64,000 nucleotides of DNA from Oegoconia quadripuncta (lineage: Eukaryota; Arthropoda; Insecta; Lepidoptera; Autostichidae). Location: NCBI GenBank assembly GCA_949316235.1, contig OX438744.1:33910778-33974777 (forward strand). The letters run 5' to 3'. The position numbers were made by a program, and so were the translations under genes. Under the pieces are notes generated by a model. That model was not told the DNA's origin. It searched no databases and saw only the letters and a list, made by a program, of their open reading frames with translations. Positions 48,201 through 60,200 of this stretch are shown one piece after another; positions within the stretch are counted from its first letter, which is position 1, and the number at the start of each line of letters is the position of its first letter.

Positions 48201-51200
48201 CGTTCCCAGGTCCTCCCTACTGCCGAAGAAGGTCACCGCGGGGTTTTAGTGGGCATCCCTCCCGTCATAACCGTCTCGGCCGTCCCCCAGGCGAACGACA
48301 CGCGTAAAGCATTTCCCCGCGAAAAAAAAAATAGAAGTCACCTACACGAAAACTGGTTCTGTATATTAAAGTAACATTTGCTGAAATTGAGAACTCTGTA
48401 CAGCCGTGACAAATACACTATCATTTTGCTTGTCTTTCCACTACAGTAACTAATATCGGTCCACTCCAGTGGACCTCCAGTTGTTGTTGGCCTCCAGGTC
48501 AACAAGCCGAGAAACCATTCCTTACAATGTGGAGGTGGAGGTGTGTCATCAATTGTAAAATGTATATTCTCCTTTTGTGCAATATAGTGTCGAAAGTGTG
48601 GATGTTAGTTTATTTATTTGTTGCTCAATCATGGCGAACCGGATTTGGATTAAATTTGGCATATAGGTAATATATACCCTGAATTAAGACATAGATAGAC
48701 ATGGGATATTTTTATGCCGAAAAAGTGAGTAGTTAAATAAATTAAACATATTCGTCATAAAGTTAATCCACGTAGGCGAAGATGCGGGCGGAAAGCTATG
48801 TTTACTATTTTAGAAATGCACAGATGAGTATCCTTCTCAGTTAATCAATTGCACTCAAGTTGGAAAGGTAACCTATTACTTGCCTGCACATTCTCCTGCG
48901 TCATTCCTCTCGAACCCATTCAGACAATGCAAATTATTTGGATCAAAACTTGGCTCCATACTCTCAGGACGCTCTGTCCTCTCCTTTCCGATAACATTTG
49001 TCCATCTATTGTTGGGTATATCAATCGTATCTATCACATACGATCCTTCTGAGTCCTTCTCTTTTTCTACGGTTACGGGATTTGTTGGAGTTGGTACTGT
49101 CACTTCTACAGGTGGCTCCAGTCTTCTTGGCGGCGGTCTTCTAGGAGTAACTGGGACTTCATGTCTTCTAGTTGTAGTGGGAACAGAAGTGGTGGTAGGA
49201 CGCCTTCTGCTGATGTAAGGTGGTCTTGTGGTAGTGGTTCTGTTAGGTTTATATGGGGGGCGAGTGGGTGGGGGGGTCGGGAGGGGCGTTGTGGTTGGTA
49301 TGGTTTCTGGTCCAGTTGTTGTAGTCGGAATTGTTGCGACAGTTTTAGGTGCAGTTGAGTTGTCTTCTCTGTAAAAATAAACAGAAGAATACTAATATGC
49401 TGTCTAAATAGAATAGAACCAACCCATCTTTTCCCGTGGGTGTCGTAAAAGGCGACTAAGGGCCTTTCCACCAAAAATATCTATAGATTTGCAGGTTTCA
49501 ACAGCGATGGGCTCACCCCTTGTCACTTGTGGGTTTCTGTATATTTCTTAAGGTGAACCGTGGATGTTGTTTCAATCATTAATCTTTTAATGATTGGAAA
49601 CCTCCAAACGCTAATTTTTGGGACATCTCTGATCACGCCATTTGGGATAAAGGTCGTGACTTTATGTATGTAAGAATACTAATTTGCTTATATGAAAATT
49701 CACTATTTGGTATGCATTTCTAGATCTTATATAAAGAATTCCGACCATAACCAAATCCATCAGGTCATATAGATCATGAAAGGTAGGACTCACCTACTGT
49801 GTGTTACGATTATGCAGTTCTTTTTGAGTTAAAGCAACCACTCACTCTGAATCGTAGTAATCGTACTCATAGACGGGAGATGTAGGGGCCGTGGACGTGA
49901 TGGGGGGCTGCTTGGTGCAGGTGAAGGACCCCAGCACGTTAAGGCAGTATAAGCCTTGAGGGCAGTTGTCCAACTTCAGGGAGCATTCGTCGACATCTGT
50001 GATAGAAGGTAATAATTAAAATCGCACACAAATTCTTATGAAACTGAAAGGAAAATCTGACAGTGTTACCTACATGCAGCAAACATTATCATAAGATAAG
50101 ATAAAATATTATGTTTGAAATAGTTATAAATGACTAAAGACTTTTGTTTGTATAGTTGAGAGGGATTAGGGAAAGAAACAAGTTTTTTTTAAGGTGCGAT
50201 ATGTCAAAGGAATAAGCTCACTTGGCGGAGAGTGATCCCTTTAAGATTAGTGTTCAAGATGGCGTTTGAAGAAGTACTCACCCACACAGGACCCTGAGGA
50301 GTCGAGTTCGAAGCCATTCTTGCAACGACATTCGTGACCTCCGAAGGTGTTGATGCAATTCTGGAACCGGTCGCAGAGGTGCGTGCCTTCACGGCATTCG
50401 TCAATATCTGTGAATATTAATGGTATGTGTGGCAGATAATCATAATCAATCAATACAAATATGTATTATGTCTTTCCAGACTCTTCCTAACATGCTTACC
50501 TTCGCAAATAGAGCCACCCGGGGGTAGCCTGGTGCCCTCTTGACATTTTTTCGATGCAAGTCTAAAAGAGAATAAATTAATTAATTAAGAAATAAGGAGG
50601 TTTACAGAAATGTGTAAGTATACCTACATATAAGTAGTAAACTTTTATCATTACTTGGGCAACGTGCTGATCTTAGACTTGCAAGTGTAGGCTCCGGGCA
50701 TGTTGACGCAGACCTCTGTGCGCTTGCATACTTCTGTACTTTGTTCACATTCATCGATGTCTGAAACAGCAAATTATAATATCGTCTTTGGTTTTGTGAT
50801 CTCACTGTTTTGATAAAATTCCAATTTAAGGTTTAGCAGCGTCACAGCGGCGTTCACTCAATAGCGTTGCGCAGACAGACTTAAGCCTGGTTTTCACAAC
50901 CACCACTACTGACCACCCAGTAGACAGCAACTGTACATTCTGCTGTCTATACAGTACTGTCACTTTCCCGTTCTCACTACTGGGTCTGCATTAGGAGACA
51001 GCAGCACATAGCTACTGTGTAACAAGTTCTGGCTTGGGTTTCTAACCCATTGCGTTTTCACGAGGCCAGCAAAATGGCTGATCAGTGCGATATAATTCGA
51101 AAAAATATACGACTATTGGCATTACTCCTTAGTGAACATTTCATGGAAAACTCCAACGCCCTGCCACCGCCATTTTAAAAGAAGAAAAATGTGACTGCCT

Positions 51201-54200
51201 AGGCGTCCACTGTCCTTGGGCACTGATCGACCACTGTCTAATTGCGTTCATATGGAGCGAGTGACGATCCAGTAGCTGTTCTTGTCGGAGTGGGTGAAGG
51301 TCAGTGGTCAGTAGAAACAAAAAAAATTTAAGTAGCTGTCCGACAGCAACTGATCGGTCAGTACTGGCTCAACTTTGTTTTCACGGACCTAGTAGGTGTC
51401 GGACAAGAACTATCGGTCCCTTCACTGTCCAACAGCTTCTGGGTCCGTGAAAACCGGGCTTTATACTGGTTACGGTCGTCGTGCTGTGGGCTTTACTTAC
51501 CCTATGCGTGCATGTGCGTGTAGATAAGGTCAAGCAAGTACTGGCTTTCAAGTACATAATCAACTATTAAACAAGTAATAGTATTTATCACGAAAATAAC
51601 ACGCATCATTATCAGAATGTGTAAAGGCACAAAATTATGTGACACACATATATATTAGTAGCTTATATCCTAACGTTTTATAGGGGCGTCCATACTATAG
51701 ATCTGAGATCCAAAAAGTATATTTCAAACCTAAATATTCTAAGTCACTGCTAATTGTATTGTGCTATTCTTTATTCTTAGGTCAGATTTTGACTTCGTCT
51801 GCTTATGTAAAACATACCCTCGCAAATGCCGGCGTCATTAACTTTGAACCCCGGTGCACAGCGCTTGGAGACATGGTCTTGACAGAAGTAGCTCCCATGT
51901 GTGTTGATGCAGTGTTGCGATAGACGCTGGCAGTCGTCCAAATGCTCCTCGCATTCCTCAATATCTGGTGGAAGAAATATTTAGGAGTGTCTACAAAAAT
52001 TGTCTAGAAATATAGATCCGGAATAAGAACTCTGTCATTAAATTTCCACGTAATGCAGTAATGATTTGAATAAAGCTTTTATTTAGTCCTCAGGCTATCT
52101 ATCGCAATGTATTCATCCACTTATGAATCATTATGATAAATCCTTAAATGAAATAGATAAGATTTGTTTACCAATTACATCTGAATCAGGTTAAATTAAA
52201 ACAAACAGGTATTGAAGGTATACCTACCGACACATTCATCATTCGGTCCAGCTCTGAACCCTGGAGGACAGATGTTATCATTCTTCGCTTCAGGAGCGTC
52301 GGTAATTGCTGGTTCTGTGGTGACTCCGGGCACTGCCTCTTCGAAAGGCTTGCCGGGTTTCCCTGCACACTTGTATCCACCTATAGTGTTCCGGCAGAGA
52401 TACTTGGGGCAAGGAGGCCGAGGCAGCTGACACTCATTGATATCTGCAAAAATTACAAGTCAATCTTTTGTTAGAGTTTCAACAGATGGGACCGTTACAG
52501 AATCACTTTGTTGTCTTAGTATGTCTTCGGCTAAAGGTATCATGCTGAAAATAACATGAAATGCTAAAGGCCCCGGTTTTATAGTCTTGGCAAAACTTCA
52601 AGTTTGCTCAACTTCAACTCAATGCAATGACCATATGGCCCATCCAACACGTTTTCCCACAATATAACCGAAGTAGGCACTGTGTAAAACCTTCATACGC
52701 AAAACTTTTGTTAAAACATTATCTTATGAAAACACTGCAGTTCAGATAGAGATTTTTAAGGTTTCGAAGCGACATAGTAAAAACTGAATCTTTACAGTTT
52801 CCACACGTCTGTCTGTCCTGATGGCTATCATTGAAAAATCTTTAAAGAATTATAAATTTATAATTTAGAAAACATTCCACATCACCAAGCCATTAGGTAA
52901 TCAAATCAACTGTGTTACAATCTTGGTTGGAAGCAGCTGAATCCATTTCCATTAAACGTGGCTAAAAACCATCTTGCAAGTTGCAAACACCAGCTTTCGT
53001 AAAACAAAACCGCTTCGAAAGTTCGGCTGTTTTGGAGCTATAATTTTTGGATTTTTTGTAAGAGAACAATGGAACCTACTGATTGCTATATTTCAACGTA
53101 CATGTCGTATAAAAAGTCGGTCACAAAATGGGTGGAAGTATTGGGTCTTTACCTATGAAATTGGAGTTTTATTTCTTCGTTAATCATATGTACCAATTCC
53201 TGCGATTTTCAAAGCTATATCCAAATTTGTTTTTTATTTGGAAAATGGAATATTATTTCAAGGTTTCACATGAAATATTTTTTAATTTCTGGGCTAAATC
53301 ACATAATAAAAAAACAGAGCTCTTTTCATGTGCTTCCCATAATCATTTCTTAGATTCGCTGAAACCTTTATAAAGCGGTTACTTTCAAAAATTAACGCTG
53401 CCTATACTTAACTTAATGTTATCCGATAATACACACAAAGTTTAGCTAAATTTGGATTTGCCTTTCTTAAAAAAAAATCAAAAATGTTTGTATGGAGAAA
53501 ACAGTCGTAATGAAATTCTTCATACAAAACGCCAATTTCATAGGAAAACCTATTTAGGAAAAAGGTCCGATTATCGGTCATACAAAAAGTCTGTCGTGGG
53601 CGGGCTTAGTCTATGAGGCTAACTCCATGCCAACTTCTTACTAGCTAACCTTTTTGCTCCGTTTGAATTATTGAACCTTGACTATGCGTATAAACTCTAT
53701 TATTATTGTTTCTTTAACCAAATTACTATTTTGTATGACTCAGTATATGATTACAATCAGTTATAGGCTTTGTGTTGTTTAGGCATGAAGCACATTTAAA
53801 TGCGTGGTACGCCTACATAAGTGATCCCATTGGATTTACCTGTTTGGGTAACTAGTAGGAAAATAAGTGTGAACGTCCTCGAATGATATGATCTCATTTA
53901 GGATCTGATCTAATAATCTGTTCCAATTCCAAACTAGCTATATACTTATAACGTATTTGTGGAGATTTCACATCCATCGTAACCGACCGATTGTTGTAAG
54001 ATAGGTTACCCTGCCTTCAAAACTAAAGGTTACGAGTTCTAATCCCGAAGCTGCTGGCCGACTACATAATACGTTGGCTATGGTCAACTCTCTCACCATC
54101 ACAGACTTGGTTGACAACGTTCCTCTTGAACCCCGGTGGGCAGGTGATCCCCACATCCCTCTTCCGTATGGGCACGCACTTGAAGGAGCCCGGGGTGTTA

Positions 54201-57200
54201 TGGCACACTGTTCCCTCCACCGTGCACAAGTCGTCTAGAGCTTCTCCGCACTCGTTTATATCTGGGAGTAAGATACACATTTTGAGACTTTCGCGGTCTT
54301 TTGGTGAACAGTGTTGGTAAGGAAGATCCAGTGTTCGAGTCAGGGGGATCTCGTACTCGACGGTCCAACCTGGACAGGCTCCAAAATACCAATTATAAAT
54401 CTATTAAGTTCTACATAATTTTTCTTTTAAACAAACTTTTAATGCTCCATCATGATTATCACATATTATTCTAGTACGTCCATGAAGGAGTTGCAATCTT
54501 TAGACCCTCGTCATCGTGTAATGGAAAGTGCTCATGGCAACATAACAATCTAGCACAAATTCGACTTTCTTGCCATTTGCCATCAGGGAGTTCCAGTCCC
54601 TACATCCCGGACCATCATCAGATCAGCTCGATGGTACCATAATATTGCATCGTCATCGAATTTGTCAAATTTCAGCTCAATCAGTGTGAAAAGGACAACT
54701 ATATACTTACATTCGAACATTTCAAACTAAATAAAAGCTTGTAAAAATAATATAATATGTACCTAGTTTTACAATGAGGCTCTAAGGCCCGTCTTGTGAT
54801 GGGTCTCAAGTCAACGTTTTGATTAATAAACCTAACTTGAGACCTGAAACGCACGTGAATACTCAAGCAGTGCTCACTTGAGAGGTGCGTCGAGTTTCCC
54901 GTATTAATAAACGAAACCCAAGACATCATTCATTCGCTGCTGAGGCGAATACTTTGGAAGTGATCTCAGCTGAGTAGACCTCAAGATTGGTTTATAAATT
55001 AGCACGGAGCTTGAGATAGCTTCAACTTCTTAAGACGCATCTCGGGTCAAGCCTCAAGACTTGTATTGAGATTGGTTTATTAATACGGGTCTAAGTATTT
55101 AAAGAGCATTAAGTATAGAAAGATTTATATATAAAACTTTGTATAGAAAGACTCGTAATTCCCACTTGATTCTAGATTAGATACATATATTATGAAGCAT
55201 ACATAGTAAAAATCTAAGAGGGTCACTACATACACATCTCAACTCTACAATAATTATAAAAAACCAGGTCTTCAAGAGACATAATGCACGTAACCTTGTA
55301 ATGATGTCATGCGCAGTGACAATTGTGGGGCTATGACGGATCTATCTACATCTCATGCATAGTAATAAATAGTAATACTCCAATATAATACATACCTACC
55401 TACTTCTCAGAATGGGAATCACACATTAGATTGAGATAAGGGTGAATAGGCATCTACTGAGATCGCGTGCTTCATCTTCGGCCACATCGTCACTTCCCAT
55501 CAGGTGAGATTGTGGTCAAATGCGTATCCAGTTAACCATAAAAAAAAAGACAGGGCTAGTCCTAATTAAAAAAATTGTCGTAATAATTGACTAATATTTA
55601 GCCAACACGGTGAAGCAAAAGGGTAGGTTTGTATTATATGGTTTTAAGAATGTATGTATACATTCCGAAACTTTAATTTAATTCATTTGTATTATTAACA
55701 ACTAATAATAAAATAAAAAAGACGACCAATGAATAGTGACCCTATCAGCGAAACCAACAGTTGCGGGTTCGAAATCGAAATCCGTTTGTGTGATGAATAC
55801 GAACATTTATTCTCGAGTCTTGGATGTTTATATAAATATTTATGTATGTTTATCCGTTATCTAATATCCATAGCACGAGCTTTCCTTAGTTTGGGACTAG
55901 GTGATTGGTGTGAGTGTCCGAAATATTTATTTATTTATTTAATAATGAACTCATCTTTAATTATTATTTTAAATTCTCGATCATCTCATATTGTATAAAA
56001 AACTTCTAAACCTTTCGTGAATCATACCCAAATTACGTAAGGTTATTTATTGTGTACCTGAAAATGAAATAATCAGAATCACGTATAGAATCGATTCCAG
56101 AAAAGCGGAGACATAACGGTAACTGAATTCGCAACAATACATTATTTTATTTTACTTTATCTAGCTATATTGATTACAAAACATATGATCTAATTGGGGT
56201 CCAAAATATAACCTTGTATAAATTTTCCTTCATCATATCAGTTAGTCCGTTATATTTTATTAAACGACTTCATTTACCAATGTTTATGCCAGTGATTGGC
56301 CCATTGACGCAGTTTTCCTGTTCAGTTGCGACATCACCGCATTCATTCATTACGCATACGTTATTATTTCCACTTGAAATGGTTCCTGGAAGTATTTTGG
56401 TAGAGTTACGGAAATACCAGACGACTTCTCTACCAAATTGATCAAATATCGTCTATTACATAACTTTATCCTTATCGGTCTCAATTGACCAACGAGAAAA
56501 CGTCATGAAAGCGAGCCAGACAAAACCTCCGCCTCCGTGGCTCAATGTAAACAACATTGGGCTTACGATTCGGAGGTCGCAGGTTCGATCCCCAGCGGGG
56601 TACATGTTTAAGTACTCGGTTTGGTTGGTGAGAGGGCATTTTAAATGTGCGCCTGGTTAGCTACCACGATCTTATCTAAATCTGCCGCCAAGCAGCAATG
56701 TTAATAGCATTGTTGTGTTCCGGTTGTCAGAGATAGATAGCCAGTCCCCCAAATGTGTTTGGGGTTTGCGGGTCAGTACGCTTCCACCTTCGACCTCATT
56801 TTCACTTAACATCAGGTGTGATTGAGGTCAAGTACCTACCAACCCGTTTAGCATAAAAGAAAAACAATCATACGTCAGAATAATGATAATACAATCCCAC
56901 CAAAAACGGCCAACTTCTCATACAGTTGTCATTTAGACCTACAAAAGAGTTGAAATTTAGATGTAATACCAATTTTCTAGACTTACATGTTGGCAAGATT
57001 GGTATTAATATGCACTTGCTTACTTACTTTGACTGGCGAGTTAAAACTGAGATGGAGGGGGTGAAAAGTGACTCGAAATTATTCGCGTAAATAGAGCACG
57101 GGCGTGCTCTATTTATTTATTGTTCAGTTTTATTGCTCATTGTTTTTATCAGAACTAGGCCTGCGCACTGCCGTGCGCTTTGATAACGTCCGGAAATCTG

Positions 57201-60200
57201 ATTGGGTTCTGACATGTTCAGCGACATAGACTTACCTAACACGCATCACTGCAAACAAAAAGACCACGCTTTTTTATGTGATTAAACTTTTTATTATGGC
57301 GCGTCGAGTAAAAAATACTTAAGCGTCCAAATAAGGAAAATTAGGCACTTTTTGAGATGTAGACATTTTCAGAAAATTTTATAATATTTTGTAAAGCGTT
57401 TAATTACATAAATATGGAACAGAATATAAACACTATCAATAAGCTCCAGGAAAAAAATCATTAAGTTCAATACATTGCAAGTATGTGAATAAAAAAGATC
57501 ACACGTAAGTAAGTTAATTGTTTCCAGCCTCGTACTTATGATAAAAGAGTTTTTACGATGATGATACAATAGCCATAGAAAATGTCCCGTTTTGTCGAAG
57601 AGGTCTCAACGGACCATTGGAATTTGTTATATTTGGGCAAGCAGTAGAATACAATACAAATCTAAAAATACCCGCAGTAATGTTCTATATGAGGATAGCC
57701 TCTTAGTAGTTAGTCTGTCGACCAAAACAATATCCAGTTCATAACCAACGTCTGTGCTAATTAACGTCTATAAGACATCATATGGGATGTATATACATCC
57801 CATATGAATCCACCGCAGAATCTGGGGGCACGGCAGTGCCCCCGCCAAGTCGAGCGCGAAGCAAACACTGCCGTACCATCCTTTACTGGAACCATTTCGC
57901 CGCATTTTCAGGCCCCTATTTTAGAACCTCTGGATAAGACTAGAACGCAGAAATTTTCGTCATCCAGTAAGCTATAATCACATACTTAAAATCCAAAATT
58001 TCAAGTCTGTAGGTCATTTAGTTCCGAAGTTAAGCGAAAGCAAAGTTTCGCATTTATGACACTCACTCACTCACTCACTCACTCATGATCATCAAAATAG
58101 AACTAATACTTCCCATAAACTCAGAGAGCTGAAATTTGGTACAGAGTTATGGTTCAATGGCCACATAAAGGGAAAACTATAAAAACTAGGATAATCGAAG
58201 ATCTGGAGTACCTGGTGACCCTGATTAGGAAACACAAGAGCCCAACCAAACTATTAGAGATCGACATATACCGCCTTTACAAAAAATATTCAACTTGGTG
58301 GGCCGTTTCATTTGATGTCAAAAATCGAAGGTCTGAAGTATCTGATGAAGAACCCTCAGCTGGTCTCAGCTGTATTAGAGATATGGTAATGCCCGCTTCT
58401 ACTATTGGTACATAGAAAAATCGACTGTCATTGCAAAAATCCAGCGTAGTGGGACACATCTTCTAATTTAATCTAGCCTATAGCGTCCCACTGCTGGGCG
58501 AATGCCTCCCCTTCTGCTTTTAATACGAATATAAATAAAATTAAAGGAAAACTCTGGATAAGACCAGACTGGGTTTTATACTTATACTTACTTATACTTA
58601 TTACAAGTTTACAAGAAGAAATAGTCAAACGATTAATTTTATTCTACTCGAACATTACACAAATTAAATAAACAAACGAAAATTTGGTCAAAATATAATG
58701 CATTGGCTAAGAGTGGCGGTGATACCCGCACGCGTCGCTAGATGGCGTTGACTGTATTTTAAAACGCGCTTACGTTTTGTTTTTCCGATAACCTTATATG
58801 GCAAAGTGGCAACCGGCCGCGTTACAGTCGTTTACGACATTCTTCTATTGCGCTTGAAAATGTTTGCTAGGGATTAGGAGGGATTATTTGCATTTCGTTG
58901 ATTTCGCTGATTATTTCGTGAGGTTTGCTAAGGTTAATTGGCAGGTTGTTATTATATTAATTCAAAGATTTAAACAGGTTAGGAATTATATGGTTAGTGA
59001 CGGATTACTGATTATTACTTAATTATCAGAATTAAAAGAAGTTTCAATTGAATACTTTATTTAATTGTTAATTATTTAGTACCTACTTTTAGTTTTCTAG
59101 GTTTAATTTACAGTTAGGCAGTACTTCGAATCGCGTTCGTGTTTATAAATACTTTTCTAGTATTCTAGTTTAGTTTATTTAGTTAGATATTACTTCGTTT
59201 CGTTTAAAAATATCATTAATTTAGCTGTATTTCAGTACTAGGTAGGTAGTACCTTTGGTAGAAAGTTCATTGATAATTAATTATATTGACACTTGTCTAA
59301 TAATTAAGAGTTAACGTTTTGCTTATAGTTTGTATAGATTGAGTAGGCAGAGTAATATTTTCTTTAAGTTTTTTTTATTAAGACAAAAGAAGTCTTAAAG
59401 ATATAAGTAGGTTTTAGTCTAAATATTATCGGTATTTCTGATTTGTTGTCCATATACTAAAGGTCGTTGAGTTTAATTGTGTTTGATTTCGCAAGATAAT
59501 AATTATCGTAAAAAATGTCGATATTATTAAAAGACGACGATGAACTTAGTGGCTACCAAGTAGTTGGTATGCCCAAAGACGGGTCTTGTCTCTTCCATTC
59601 AATATCTTTCTTGGTGTATGGTAGAACTGACTCAACTTGCAGTATCAAGTATATTTGTAGAAACGTGGGCATCTATGTAATATGCACACATTTCTACAAA
59701 AAGAAGTGAAATCTCACCAAAAACATTCTGTAAAAAACTAGCCAAATCTCGATGGAGCTGCTTGATTATCTCTAAAAAGTAATGAAATCTATACAAAGTC
59801 GTGCCAAGTGTAAGGTTCCTTACTGCGATTTCTTTATTATTATAGTTAATGTTGTGTGACTTGGCCGTTGAAGGGTACACAGGGGTACAAAACCAGGTGC
59901 TCCATGACACCATTGCACCAATCTGTCGCCAGAACCGCTACGCATTGACGATGGAAAATTGCCACTTGGAAAACGTTGATTCAATAACCAGTCAATTGTA
60001 GGCTTGATAAAGCCACTAACGTATAAAGAATGTTATGTAAACGCCACACAGATTATTCGCTAATAGTTTGCCGTTGAACATTCTTAATAACATAATTAAT
60101 AACATTAATAGCGGTTCTGGCGACAGATTGGTGCAATGGTGTCATGGAGCACCTGGTTTTGTACCCCTGTGTACCCTTCAACGGCCAAGTCACACAACAT

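Noticed and set aside
48017..48374. GC-rich plus frames with Gly runs
   Set aside because: They lie in the retrotransposon 3' end and over poly-G runs; untranslated sequence is more likely.
52974..53373. Plus frames in a fibulin intron
   Set aside because: Phe/Lys-rich AT-biased translation with no domain; likely chance.
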